In this document: in pieces, positions 40,486 to 50,870 of the stretch
Numbering within the stretch: the first letter of the stretch is position 1
How the letters are laid out: each line of letters opens with the position of its first letter
Source of the DNA: Leguminivora glycinivorella
Lineage: Eukaryota > Arthropoda > Insecta > Lepidoptera > Tortricidae
DNA: 64,000 nt
Direction of reading: 5' to 3'
NCBI RefSeq assembly: GCF_023078275.1
Contig: NC_062981.1
Coordinates: forward strand, 20,824,846-20,888,845
The notes under the pieces: generated by a model
The model's input: only the letters and a program-made list of their open reading frames with translations
Told to the model about the DNA's origin: nothing
Databases searched by the model: none
Made by a program: the position numbers and the translations under genes

Positions 40486-40858
40486 TTACGACGTTTTCGT
40501 TGAATGCCCTCTTAAGTATATACATACGATGATTAATTCAAGTCCTATACACTCAATTGCGCATACCTCGAACTGGGATTCAACTGACAGGTCCGTTATT
40601 TCCTTCCGTTCTATGCATGGGATGTCCGGCCTCACGTAGATGCAGCTTCCTCCTCCCGCCCGGGACGATCGGCAGCAGTGAGCACGCAGCTGGTAGTCTC
40701 GTATGTTGGTAGATACTATCTGGTTGGATTGTAGCCAGTGTTCCGTCAAGCAAAGCACTTCAACCTGGTCTCGTAGCTGGAGCTCAGCTTCAATTTTATA
40801 GGTCTTATTCGCAAGTCTATTTATGTTTTGGTGTACTATACTTATTTTAACGGGGTTT
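40486..40858 (-). pseudogene. CR1-like LINE endonuclease fragment
   Basis: The minus-strand frame carries the start of an apurinic-type endonuclease domain: 'KISIVHQNINRLANKTYKIE', the catalytic-region phrase 'VEVLCLTEHWL', and 'RSSRAGGGSCIYVRPDIP'. The conserved Asn of 'HQNI' and Glu of 'TEHWL' are present. It breaks off after 'IYLRGHS', so the later catalytic Asp and His residues are absent. It lies upstream of and collinear with the RT at 36019-37420, which could be the same original element. Confidence 0.78.
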
Positions 40859-40914
40859 TGGGAGGTTTGGATGTCCTTATGACTGTGACCTCACGCTGCT
40901 ATGACTGTGACCTC

Positions 40915-41226
40915 ACTACAACTCAAAGTGTGCTCCGCGGATCCCTAGGGCTCCGCAAAGCCTCTCTGGGGGCTCCATGTGAATTTTGGTTATCTGATAT
41001 GCAACTTCAACTCCCTTCCATAAAACCAAATATTCACCAATTGTTAAAAAATAAAAAAACAGTGTCAGGTAATACCTCACATTAGAATCTAATGATTAGA
41101 TTTTACTAATAGTATTACTTATTAAAATAAAGATTGCAACTATTTTTTTTTAACTAATTTAAGGGTTCCGTCAGATATTTTGCTTTCTAAAAGGGTTCCA
41201 TGGGAAAATAAGTTTGAGAACCGCTG
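40915..41226 (-). mobile_element. hAT-like remnant
   Basis: The right end, read on minus, is 'CAGCGGTTCTCAAACTTATT', the typical hAT terminus with CAG..GGTTCTCAA. The left end 'CTCAAAGTGTGCTCCGCGGA' is its degraded counterpart. About 310 bp, no transposase. Confidence 0.6.
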
Positions 41227-41228
41227 TC

Positions 41229-41426
41229 ATATACAAAGAAAAAAGTGACCAAGGCCTCCAAGTGTCCCATGCTGGAATCGAACCAGCGTCCTCCGTTTAC
41301 CGGACGGATGCCTAAACCGCTCGGCCACCGGGTCACGAAGGCAAGGGTCGAAAATCCTAAGTAAATGACATTTCCGAAGAAACGATTCCAGCTCGGGACA
41401 CTTGGTCACCTTTTTCTTTGTATATG
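41229..41426 (-). mobile_element. SINE-D foldback form 2 with tRNA-like core
   Basis: Minus-strand order: inverted tail, linker, tRNA-like head with A-box 'TGGCCGAGCGG' and B-box 'GGTTCGATTCC', then normal tail 'CACTTGGAGGCCTTGGTCAC' and 'TTTTTTCTTTGTATATGA'. The inverted 5' copy includes the tail and the end of the tRNA T-arm ('CGAGCTGGAATCG') but lacks 9 bp. Compare 23745 (linear) and 31306 (foldback). Confidence 0.72.
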
Positions 41427-41512
41427 AGATTTAAATTCATTATACGCGATTTAATCCGTTTCCATAGTTTTATTTCATGAGTAACTATCGCGGTAACCGA
41501 AGACAATATTAT
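41427..41512. repeat. REP-16 copy
   Basis: 'CATTATACGCGATTTAATCC' and 'GAGTAACTATCGCGGTAACC', abutting SINE-D. Confidence 0.6.
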
Positions 41513-41547
41513 GACATTTATTTCATGTTTATGAAGTAGTTAAGTTG

Positions 41548-41793
41548 CCCGTGTGGTGACGGGTTAAGAATTTCACCACCCCCTTTCTTCCCGTGGGTGT
41601 CGTAGAAGGCGACTGTGGGATATGGGTTAAATTGTGGCGTAGGCGAGAGGCTGGCAACCTGTCACTGCAATGTCACAGTTTCGTTTTCTTTCAACCCCTT
41701 ATTTGCCAAGAGTGGCACTGACACCTGAGTAGTTTCATATGCTCTGCCTACCCCTTCATGGGACATAGGCGCGATTGTATGTATGTATGTATG
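41548..41793 (+). mobile_element. SINE-C copy
   Basis: Full 'GTGTGGTGACGGGTTAAG' to (TGTA)n. TATGAAGTA occurs on both sides, but the left copy is 9 bp from the element start, so the duplication is uncertain. Confidence 0.82.
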
Positions 41794-41803
41794 TTATGAA
41801 GTA

Positions 41804-41977
41804 CTAGCTTTTGCCCGCGGCTTCGCTCGCGTTAGAAAGAGACTAAAAGTAGCCTATGTCACTCTCCATCCCTTCAACTGTCTCCACTTAAAAAATCACG
41901 TCATTCGTCGTCTGCCGTGAAAGACGGACAAACAAACAGACACACACACACTATCCCATTTATAATATTAGTATGGA
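41804..41977 (-). mobile_element. HEL-1 Helitron-like element, both ends present
   Basis: 174 bp. On the minus strand it reads A|TCCATACTAATATTATAAAT ... GCGGGCAAAAGCTAG|T. Both ends and the A/T insertion site match Helitron rules. No Rep/helicase coding, so non-autonomous. Confidence 0.78.
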
Positions 41978-42436
41978 TAAATAGTAGTGTGACTACTTAA
42001 AATATTTTCTATGAAAATAATTTAATTTGTTCTTAGAGTATGTAAATTTTATAATATTTTTATTTTCAATTCATAATGTAATTTTTGACGATCATGATGA
42101 GAAGATAAACATAACTTTGGCATGTAACAAATTTATAGTGTAATTTTTATCATGAAATAAAGAAATCTAAATCTAAATCTAATCTAACCTAATGTTTTCA
42201 ATTTAATTTGAATTTGGCGTTCTCTGAACTCATTCATTATTATTGTATAAATTTTAGGCTTATCTAACTGGCTGTTTTGCGGTATTAGCCTGTCATTCAT
42301 TTCGATTTGAAATTATTGGAATAATTTTATTTTACATTTAGCCACCAGTAAGCTAAATCTGAAACAAATTAGATAAACTTGATATATTACACTTATTCAT
42401 ATAGCTCCATTGAGTACTTCTTAAAAACGCATTTTC
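41978..42436. other. LINE-tail-like AT-rich DNA
   Basis: 'AAATCTAAATCTAAATCTAA' at about 42162-42181 resembles a LINE 3' tail. No coding part recognised. Confidence 0.45.
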
Positions 42437-42864
42437 TTTATATAAATAAATATAAATATTATAGGACATTCTTACACAGATTGACTGAGTCCCACGGTAA
42501 GCTCAAGCAGACTTGTGTTGTGGGTACTCAGACAACGATATCACTACATCACTACATAGTATAAAACAAAGTCGCTTTCTCTGTCCCTATGTCCCTATGT
42601 ATGCTTAAATCTTTAAAACTACGCAACGGATTTTGATGCGGTTTTTTTTAGTAGATAGAGTGATTCTAGAGGAAGGTTTACATGTATAGGTAGAGTACCC
42701 GTGCGAAGCCGGGGCGAGTCGCTAGTATTATATAATATACAAATACTTATATACATAGAAAACATCCATGACTAAGGAACAAATCAATAACAAATATCTG
42801 TGCTCATCACACAAATAAATGCCCTTACCGGGATTCGAACCCGCTAGGCCAGACCGGTCGTCAA
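42437..42864 (-). mobile_element. SINE-A copy carrying a Helitron-like insertion
   Basis: Pieces 42437-42540 and 42726-42864 form a SINE-A with the usual body. The tRNA head has an internal deletion between 'GATTCGAACCCG' and 'CTAGGCCAGACC'. Confidence 0.82.
42541..42725 (+). mobile_element. HEL-2 Helitron-like element inserted between A and T
   Basis: 185 bp running from TCACTACATCACTACATAGT to CGGGGCGAGTCGCTAG, with A at 42540 and T at 42726. The surrounding SINE-A gives the empty site directly. No coding capacity. Confidence 0.82.
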
Positions 42865-42971
42865 TATTCTACCAGTACCAGTTATTTTTCTTATACTTTT
42901 GCTAATATTTAAGTTCTGCAACATTGCCTACCCTGTCTAACATTGCCTGGCTCAAAAATAGTAATTACATA

Positions 42972-43098
42972 CTTATACATACAATACATACATACAATCA
43001 CGCCTGTATCCCATGAAGGGGTAGGCAGAGCACATGAAACTACTCGTTTCAGTGCAACTCTTGGCAAATAAGGGGTTGACAGAAAACGAAATTGTGAC
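42972..43098 (-). mobile_element. SINE-C 3' half
   Basis: (TACA)n then 'ATCACGCCTGTATCCCATGA' and 'GGGGTAGGCAGAGCACATGA'; truncated before 'GGCTGGCAACC'. Confidence 0.8.
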
Positions 43099-43689
43099 TG
43101 TGTGAAAAATAGTGATTTATTGCCGAAAAGCCGTTTATAATATTAAGTTATATCAGGGGCGGCTCACTCCGCGATTCTATCGCCGTGCTACAAGTACATG
43201 CTGGCGGCCGCGAGTTCGCGGCCTAATCAGGGGTGGCGCGCGTTCTCACGGAATGCACGTTCGCACTTTCTATTGTTATTTTTTAAGGTTCGCGAGTCGC
43301 GAGTTTTTTTTTAAGGTTCATATGCGATGTCCGCGTGTGGAATGGCTAACATTGCTAAGTTAAATAGACATCATAAATAAAATATGTACCATAGGACATT
43401 CTTACACAGATCTACTATTGATTAAGTCCCACGGAGAAGTTCAAGGCTTGTGATGTATGAACTTAAACCAAAATACTGTATATATACCTAGAAAGTACCC
43501 AAGACTTAAATATAATAGTATACAATTTTATCTGAGTAATTAATTCGTTTTAATCCAAAGGCAACCCTATCATCTGACGCTGCGCACGTGTGGCTGGTTT
43601 CTTTGTAAAAATTTTGTAGGCATTTAAAAAGGCGGCATTTCGTGAACATTAAAGCAGTGGGCCTTCTGTACTTGTACTATTATATATTC
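43099..43689. other. No gene; SINE-A scrap at 43388-43460
   Basis: 'GGACATTCTTACACAGATCT' and 'CCCACGGAGAAGTTCAAGG' are the 3' half of SINE-A on minus. The GC-rich stretch at about 43160-43260 is unrecognised. Confidence 0.5.
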
Positions 43690-43804
43690 TTATTATTAAA
43701 TTGATAAAAATTGGAAAAATTGATTTTAATTATAGAAAATAAATGCCTTAACCTAAACGAAGAAAGGATCGAAAACCAGGGTGGTTTTCGAACGTTTCGT
43801 AACA
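43690..43804 (-). repeat. 3' LTR, truncated to 115 bp
   Basis: Identical at every base I compared to 46384-46498. The match stops at 'AATAATAA' without a terminal CA, so this copy looks broken at its far end. Confidence 0.82.
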
Positions 43805-44082
43805 TGCTCCCGCCTTGAAGTCTGTGACTTCAACTGTATGCCGAGGGGGAGGGTAGACGTTGTTGCAGACCGTGAGATACCGTCGCTGCCATGGATGCCT
43901 TCCAAGTTGTCCTGCTGCTGAGTGCCACGAACCGGTGATGTCTTGGAGGCTGCAATCTGTGCATGTGTAACGAAATGTGTGGATCGCCCATCAGGAAGTG
44001 GAAAGGAAGCAAAGGACTGAAATCTGTTTGGGTGAAAATTGCCATAATTTGAAAAAGTACCCAGATATTTATATGAATGTGT

Positions 44083-44991
44083 TTAAAAAGGTATGAATGT
44101 GTGAAAACGGTATAAATGGATTGCTGAACCCTCTAACGCGTCAAGCTCTCTTGATATGTTACCTATCAAGAGCTGTTTCGTTTCGCTGTTCAGAAGAGGC
44201 CCTGCATGTAAGAACGTAAGGCGGTAATATTTGTATATTACGATGAATACTTGGTGACGACGAACCATGGAACTGAGCAACTCTGAACTATCGAGGACGT
44301 GATCGTAAACATAGTTGCTCGGTGCTCCCGCCACACGACTGTAATTGCATCTGTGAACTGTATTGCCATGTTTGGCTTCCAAGCTACGCTCCATAGAAAG
44401 GGAGGCAACTGAAGTTCGCTGTAATGAGTATCCCTGGACTGACGGCCGCTCATTAAACGCGATGGATGTCGTGGATTGCTGATCATGAGCAGCTTTTGGA
44501 CACTGACATTGTATCGTACAACTGTCACTCGGAACATTTGAATCTAATTCCCTAACTGGAAACTGAATATTTGTATTTGAGGGAGTTTTATGTGCGGATA
44601 TGGATACTTGTGTGTTTATCGCGCTATCTAACATATTTTTGATCGCCTGAGTGGACACTTTCACTGTTGAATTAAGTTTTGAATACTTATGAATCAGCAC
44701 TTGTGCATTCGACATGCTAGCGAAGTAAATGTCTTCGAAGAGTGCCCGCTCATCCTCTATATACTCTCCGCTTGTGAATTCTGACAATATGTCTATGTCT
44801 AGCAGCAATGTATCGAACTCATTGTATAAAAGCCCTATTTTGTCAAATCGAAGCTGCAGCTCTGCAAGCTGTAACTCGTTTACTTGCGGTTCAACAGCTA
44901 GTTGCGACACAAAATTGTGAAAAACAGTAAGTTTACCTTTAATAAGTCCAAGCTTGTAATTAAGTTTATGAAAATCATGTTCCGATGACAT
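44083..44991 (-). CDS. BEL/Pao Gag-integrase fusion ORF (302 codons)
   Basis: The first ~130 residues are BEL-type Gag N-terminus, with the helical phrases 'ELQLAELQLRFDKIGLLYNE' and 'DERALFEDIYFASMSNAQVL'. A Ser/Thr-rich linker follows. The last ~80 residues resemble the zinc-binding (HHCC-like) start of a BEL integrase: 'YYRLTFLHAGPLLNSETKQL'. The Gag-to-integrase jump means the middle of the polyprotein was deleted while the frame stayed open. No protease or RT motif is present, so it cannot replicate alone. Whether the fusion is expressed is unknown. Start chosen: the ATG at 44991, which begins the Gag-like sequence. Confidence 0.72.
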   Translation of the reverse strand: MSSEHDFHKLNYKLGLIKGKLTVFHNFVSQLAVEPQVNELQLAELQLRFDKIGLLYNEFDTLLLDIDILSEFTSGEYIEDERALFEDIYFASMSNAQVLIHKYSKLNSTVKVSTQAIKNMLDSAINTQVSISAHKTPSNTNIQFPVRELDSNVPSDSCTIQCQCPKAAHDQQSTTSIAFNERPSVQGYSLQRTSVASLSMERSLEAKHGNTVHRCNYSRVAGAPSNYVYDHVLDSSELLSSMVRRHQVFIVIYKYYRLTFLHAGPLLNSETKQLLIGNISRELDALEGSAIHLYRFHTFIPF

Positions 44992-46383
44992 TGTGGCATA
45001 ATAAAATGCTAAAAAATGAGCCTATAAATATTGGTACAAATTATGACCTTAAATAAAAACTTTGCTCTTAAAAAATCTCCAGGCGCTAAAACTATTTGCT
45101 ATGCGAATCAAAGGTATGCACTTGTATTACGTAACCTTGTTTACGACTTATTTGCACTGCAGTTAGTTATCAAGATTGTTTTAAGAACGTGTTTGCCTAT
45201 TGTTTTTGAAGTTTTTAATTGAAATTAGCGTAATAAAGTTACAAAATTATTGAATTATTGTTATCGTATTGCATAGGAATTATGTGAATGTGATAGTTAA
45301 TATTAAAATCTTATGTATTACTGTGAACTGGGTCAAGAGGTTATACCTACTAAAATGAATACCTCTAGTGAATAATCCTATCGAAATGCCTACTGGCTTC
45401 TAATCCAAACTATGGCAATGAATTAACTTTCTGCACTGAATGGGAAAGCAATGAATTTGGTATTTGAATAGGTATGCCTGAATAATACCTAATGAATATT
45501 GCAGCTACACAGAAAATGAAGAAAACAAAGGAATATGGATTGAATAAAAAGGAAATGGAACGATCTCACTTTTCGTTTTCCCTCCTCCTGTGCTGGATGC
45601 TGCGACTGGATATGAATGTGGATGTTGACTCCCGCTGTTCTCCACTGGACTCCTGGACTGGTCTAGTTGGCGCTGAATTGGCTGGATCCCGCGACTGACT
45701 GCTGGTCACGGATGGATGCCCACTGCAATGGGATGCTGCGTGTGCTCGTCGCGACTTTCACCCGTCCTGGATCCTGGCTGATGGGATGGGACGCTATGAG
45801 TGGAAGCCCTGGAACCTGCACGCAGCTGAATACGCCCTGCGCCAACCTGGTCGACCCACGGCTTCGATGATGAAGACCCGTTGCATAGGTGGAGCCTGAC
45901 TCGGTGCCACAGTCCTGTCCTCTCACAATCCAGAGGCTTCGTAAGGACCATGTAAAATCCAAATTGCGTGGATATGGATTCCAAATTTTAAAAAATGTGA
46001 ATAAATGCAAATTGTGAGGACAAAGAAAGTGGCACAGTGAATGTCGTTGGAGGCGGAATAACCGTAAGTTTTTAAAAAGCTCTAAAAGCTGTCAAATTTG
46101 AACTTATCACATTGCCATTTGTAAATTTAGATTTAACTAGAGATTTGAAATATTATTATAATTATACAATTAAATGAATATTTTATTTAAAAAATAGTCA
46201 AGTAGTATGTGAATGAATTAAAACATTACCAATAACATGAAATTAAAAATTGAATAAATTAATACTGAAGATTTATAAAATGCATAATGTCGACTCGAAC
46301 AATACTGAATATTTTAGTCAAAGAATATACAAATTGAAATGTCAACAGATACATGATTATTCATTAAAAATTAAATTGAATTA
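44992..46383 (-). other. BEL/Pao leader region
   Basis: Between LTR and Gag start. The overlapping frames at 45663-46010 have no recognised motif. The position where the 5' LTR ends could not be fixed. Confidence 0.55.
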
Positions 46384-46498
46384 TTATTATTAAATTGATA
46401 AAAATTGGAAAAATTGATTTTAATTATAGAAAATAAATGCCTTAACCTAAACGAAGAAAGGATCGAAAACCAGGGTGGTTTTCGAACGTTTCGTAACA
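46384..46498 (-). repeat. 5' LTR, first 115 bp shared with the 3' LTR
   Basis: Begins TGTTACGAAACGTTCG on minus. The true 5' LTR may extend further toward 46000. Confidence 0.82.
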
Positions 46499-46697
46499 GT
46501 GGTTATATATTATAGTGGCGGTCACTGTACAATTTAGACACCTATTTTGATTAGAACTACCATTGCAGTGTAGGCAAAGTTGCAGCATTAACGGTATCAC
46601 CATACGACACGGCTATTAAATAAAGAAGGTTATATTTAACTAGAGTAAGTAACTAGTTACTACATTGGGTTTGGTGATAGCTGTTTAATCACAATCA
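46499..46697. other. No feature seen
   Basis: Flank of the BEL element, unrecognised. Confidence 0.45.
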
Positions 46698-46916
46698 CAG
46701 TTAGTGATGTGCAAGTTGCGGAAACTGTCAAAAAAAATCTTAAACTTCTCGAAATATTCACGAAACTTTCACGAAAAATAAAGGGAATTTAAATTTATGA
46801 AATAGGGAGTTTCCATCCATACAATTGTCCATACAAAGAAAGAAGAAAGTTCATAAAGTTTTCATACGTGAAAATTTCAGAATTCAGGAAACTTTCCGCC
46901 GGCACATCAGTAATCA
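46698..46916 (+). repeat. REP-9 copy
   Basis: 'GTGATGTGCAAGTTGCGGAA' at the left and 'CCGCCGGCACATCAGTAA' at the right; inverse of 10055-10236. Confidence 0.6.
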
Positions 46917-46929
46917 CACTTGTTACTGT

Positions 46930-47010
46930 CATTTATTTATTTATTTAAACTTTATTGCACAAAAGAACAACTTAATGCCATGAGGCATTCTCCACCAGTC
47001 AACCTATAAA
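46930..47010 (-). mobile_element. LINE 3' tail, inverted
   Basis: 'TTTATTTATTTAAACTTTAT' and 'TGCACAAAAGAACAACTTAA', shared with 63380-63470. Confidence 0.5.
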
Positions 47011-48064
47011 TGATTAAAATAATATCCTTCAGATATATAATATCAATGTGCATGGTTCGAATGGGACTTTCAGTTAACTTTTCCTCAGAGACACGAAATG
47101 ACTAACGCTGTTGGTCAGTAATTCAGGTAGCCGAGTTTCGGCCCTAATTGGCCCGACTTTAGCAGACTCTAAGCGCTTCTAGTATTGTCTGTGACTTATT
47201 TAGTATAGACTCTGTTTAGAATTTATTCTAGTTTATTATATACATATAATATATACTGTTAGACTTATATAGACCGTGATTACCTTTTTGATTTTTGTCG
47301 AGCTCCCGATATTTCGACGCAGTTGCATGCATCATGATCACGGAATAACCGTGAATCATTCAAAACTCTTATATATACTGTTATACCTGTGTATAATGGA
47401 AGGTATAAAAATGCCGGTTTATAGAACGAGCGAAAATTCAAAATACTGGTTTAAACTTTTGCGATTTTTACTATTCACTACACTTACTCTCTTTTAATTC
47501 GCCGGTATTAGTATCCCACTCCCGGGCAAAGGTCTCCCATCTTTTCCTCCACTCGACCGTATCGCTACTAAGTACGTTAATCCTGCAAAAATATTAGGTT
47601 TAGACGATGGTGTTATAATCTTATGGAAGATTGGCTAAAGGTCATATGAACTGAACAATAACTCCGGAGATTATTTTAGTGAGATATAATTGTGAAAAAC
47701 AAAGATTTTTTTTTTACATGCTCCCTGATTTCTAGGGCAAATTACTTTGAGCTGCTTTTACTAGGACATATTACATGATTCACATTAACTTGTAGTTATG
47801 TACTTTATGCCACATGAAACAATCTTCAAGATCATAACAAAATAACATCAAAACCATCAAATACATTCACTGAAATCACTGTTGTTTCATCTACTTCACT
47901 AGTAAGAGGTCTGTGAAGGATATATGGGCCGCATCTTCAGGGATTAGTGGACATGAACAAGGGTTAAGCAACGAGGTTAATGTGTGAGTATTACTTTACT
48001 ACCGGCTTAGAAAAGGCAGCGCCTTAATCCACTGAGCCATTTTTATACAAGTCTGCGTACATAT
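47011..48064. other. No gene; short foldback near 47271-47360
   Basis: 'GACCGTGATTACC' at 47271 and 'GATCACGGAATAACCGTG' at 47336 are loosely inverted; a similar 'GACCGTGATTACG' occurs at 12299. No coding motif in the rest. Confidence 0.4.
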
Positions 48065-48395
48065 AATAAGTTTTTTGCAAAAATTTCATTTTTGGCACAA
48101 GTTTTTATCGCCGACTGTACCTTTCTTTCAACAGTCATCTACTGCTCTCCGAGACGTTCCTCAAAACCCCTTACTCGATGGGACACGACGTTTAATGGCA
48201 GAGTTTCCTATGACCACCTTTCTGCTCCATCATCAGATCAGCCCCAAGATACCATAATATTGCATTGTCACGTGATTTACATACGTGTGCAAAATTGGAG
48301 CTCAATCGGAAACCGAGAAGTGGGTCAAATTTAGCTTCTACGTTTTTACGCACACTAACATACTAACAAGGCAAGTTGAATAAAAGCTTGTAAAA
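48065..48395 (+). repeat. REP-6 copy
   Basis: 'GCAAAAATTTCATTTTTGGC' to 'AATAAAAGCTTGTAAAAA'. Second copy of 5884-6218. Confidence 0.72.
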
Positions 48396-48509
48396 ATGTT
48401 GCGAATTCGGATACATTTTTATGTCACATGTTACAAAATAACACAATCTACAGTTTAATGAGGTACTTTAATTTATCCTGTTTAAAATTTGTAACACTCT
48501 GTATAATAA

Positions 48510-48848
48510 AACCACCGTGAGACACTGACATATTACACGTTTCGCTCCGTAACGAGGAGCATTTTCATTGAACCCCCGATTTTCTCGATTTTAGATGTTT
48601 AATAATGTCAGTCTGTGGCCTGTGTGGTGACGGGTTAAGAATTTCACCACCCCCTTTCTTCCCGTGGGTGTCGTAGAAGGCGACTATGGGATATGGGTTA
48701 AATTGTGGCGTAGGCGAGAGGCTGGCAACCTGTCACTGCAATATCACAGTTTCGTTTTCTTTCAACCCCTTATTTGCCAAGAGTGGCACTGAAGCTTTAG
48801 TAGTTTCATGTGTTCTGCCTACCCCTTTATGGGATACAGGCGTGATTG

Positions 48849-48879
<31 letters not shown>

Positions 48880-48912
48880 TAATGTCAGTGTCTCACGGTA
48901 GTTTGATTATGA
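48510..48912. repeat. Foldback repeat interrupted by SINE-C
   Basis: Left 'ACCACCGTGAGACACTGACA' and right 'TGTCAGTGTCTCACGGTAGT' are inverted arms; SINE-C (48613-48877) sits between them. Confidence 0.65.
48613..48877 (+). mobile_element. SINE-C copy with 12-bp TSD
   Basis: Flanked by AATAATGTCAGT (48601-48612, 48878-48889), long (TGTA)n tail. Confidence 0.9.
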
Positions 48913-49719
48913 GAAGTAAAGTTGATGGTAAAGCTATAATTTGTATCATCTCACAGTTAAATGTAACTCAGAATATTTTGATCCATATTTCTGACATCAA
49001 CATTTCAGAAAGAATAATTACTAAAGTAGCCGGCAAAGCTAATTGCCCTTAATTCAGAGGGCACAGGTGTGAGAGATGGAATTCACTTGCTCAGTTATTT
49101 CATATGCAAAAATATGCCTTAAATATTTGCAGAGTAAGGATGGCGTTAGCGTTTTATGTTTCAATTTCAAATAAATGTAGAAAAGCAACATTTAGGTAAA
49201 ATGAAACGGGTGCGAAAATTTCATGTGAAACTAAACGAGGTGCGCTGCAAATGGTAACGGTGTTAGGTGATAATGTGAACCAAGTTTCAAATTTAGAAAA
49301 ACATCCATATTTTAGTTTAATTTTAGATTTATTTAGTTTTACTTTTATTTTAAGTTTAATTTTAGAATAATGTGACATTTATGTACTTTTATTTTATTTT
49401 AAAGTTTGTTATGTTTAGTGGATTAAAATGTATTATACATTGTCATTTAAGTAGATCTCAGTGTAAGAAGTCCGTATCAAGTTATCATAGATCTATCGAA
49501 AGCATTTTTGTTTTTGATGTTTATGAATCTACAGTCATCAGCAATAACATCATACGAAAGGAAGGCATAAATATACATCTTGCACAAATAATTATCTGAC
49601 ACACTCTAGAAATAATAATTATTGTGACAAATATATTTTATGATTTTAGCATGTATATTATGTGTAAAGATATGTTGATAGGTACTTTATATATATGCCG
49701 ATGCACTTTAGTTGTGTTT
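48913..49719. other. No gene recognised
   Basis: AT-rich; short frames at 49154-49378 and 49372-49599 carry no motif. Confidence 0.45.
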
Positions 49720-49995
49720 TCCTCTCTCAGTTATTCTAAGGTTAGCTGGAAGAGGTCCCTGAAAGGGATAAACTCGCCTTTGTACAGTCACCGGCAAAAG
49801 TAAGTGATGATTTCCGTACCTTGTCGCTTTTAATCATTTGACAACTTCGTATGACATTTCAAACAATATGTGACAAGGTACAGAAATCATCACTGATTTA
49901 TGCAAGTGACTGTACATAACCATTATAATTATTCACTGTAAGTACTTGTAATTTGTTCTGTGAAATAAAGTGTTTACTACTACTACTACCACTAC
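49720..49995 (+). mobile_element. LINE 3' end with (TAC)n tail, split by a MITE
   Basis: 'AAGGTTAGCTGGAAGAGGTC' and 'AACTCGCCTTTG', then after the MITE 'TTTGTTCTGTGAAATAAAG' and 'ACTACTACTACTACC'. The same 3' region occurs inverted at 61205-61345. Confidence 0.65.
49785..49912. mobile_element. 128-bp MITE, CAGTCAC ends, TA TSD
   Basis: Flanked by TA (49783-49784, 49913-49914). Inner arms 'GATTTCCGTACCTTGTC' and 'GACAAGGTACAGAAATC'. The ends resemble those of 22640-22774. Confidence 0.78.
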
Positions 49996-50174
49996 AAATA
50001 TTTTTGCGAACTTCTGTGCGATGCTTTTGTTTGTGACTTTGAGGTGGCTTATTTTTGTTTAGTATGAATATTAGTCCTTAAAGAAACAAAGAAATTTAAG
50101 TTGGCACATATCTAATGTTTTTATAGAACTGTGCCAGAAAAACAAACAATAAAACTACATTATGGAATTAAACT
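49996..50174. other. No feature seen
   Basis: Unrecognised. Confidence 0.4.
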
Positions 50175-50330
50175 ATGTAAACGGATTATATCGCGTATAA
50201 TGAATTTACAATTGACCACGAATGCTGTAAAGTGTTCGAAACGTCGGGATGAATTGTAAATTTATTACGCGATATAATCCGTTTCCATAGTTTTATTTCA
50301 TTAGTAACTATCGCGGTAACCGAAGACAAT
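50175..50330. mobile_element. REP-16 foldback copy
   Basis: 'CGGATTATATCGCGTATAAT' faces 'ACGCGATATAATCCGTTT'; 'CGAAACGTCGGG' lies in the core. Right extension 'GTAACTATCGCGGTAACC'. Confidence 0.7.
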
Positions 50331-50870
50331 AAAAATACACTAGGTAAATACTAAACAGAAAGTGACACTATTTTTTGTGTAGAAAGCATAACGATCATAA
50401 ATGATATACCTACTTATTATGAAAAAAATTCATCCATTTCATACGATAGATGTAAAACTTTTCATCCAATTCGTAAAACATCTACTTCAAATAGCCTAAA
50501 ATACAATACATAAATACATTTTATTGAGAAAATACATACAGAGGAAAGTAGTAACATAATCAACCTTACCTTATTTTAAAAATTGTATTTATTGACTTAA
50601 AACCAAACCCAATGCCGTTTGTTCCTTTAAAAACCATTTTTTATTTAAAAATCTTTGTTCTCAATAAGAACAGGAAGAAGATTTCTGCAAAGAGGATTAA
50701 ACAGGGAGCGAATGATTTTGTTTGGAAGTTAGTCAACTCGGATTGTTTGTCAGATTCAGTCGATAAGATATCGAGGAAGTGAAGTTCTTACTAAACTTAT
50801 ACTTTCTATTTTTGGAAGTATTATCCTTTCGTAATATTCCCTTCAAAACATTGTCATAAAATGTATAATT
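50331..50870. other. No gene recognised
   Basis: AT-rich, no motif. Confidence 0.45.

Larger units (their letters stand above)
43690..46498 (-). mobile_element. BEL/Pao LTR retrotransposon, internally deleted
   Basis: Read on minus: a terminal repeat beginning TGTTACGAAACG (46498 downward), a leader, an ORF (44991-44083), a purine-rich tract AAGGCGGGAGCA (43816-43805), and a second terminal repeat beginning TGTTACG at 43804. TGTTACG starts and this style of purine tract are typical of BEL/Pao. The 2.8-kb length is far below the 5-9 kb of intact elements; protease, RT, RNase H and most of integrase are missing. Confidence 0.85.

Noticed and set aside
41790..41803. 18-bp target duplication for the SINE-C at 41548
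   Set aside because: Only TATGAAGTA repeats, and the left copy is 9 bp away from the element; the adjoining Helitron-like insertion confuses the right flank.
43690..43804. 115 bp as the full LTR of the BEL element
   Set aside because: The shared segment starts properly with TGTTACG but does not end in CA, so one copy is probably truncated rather than the LTR being 115 bp.
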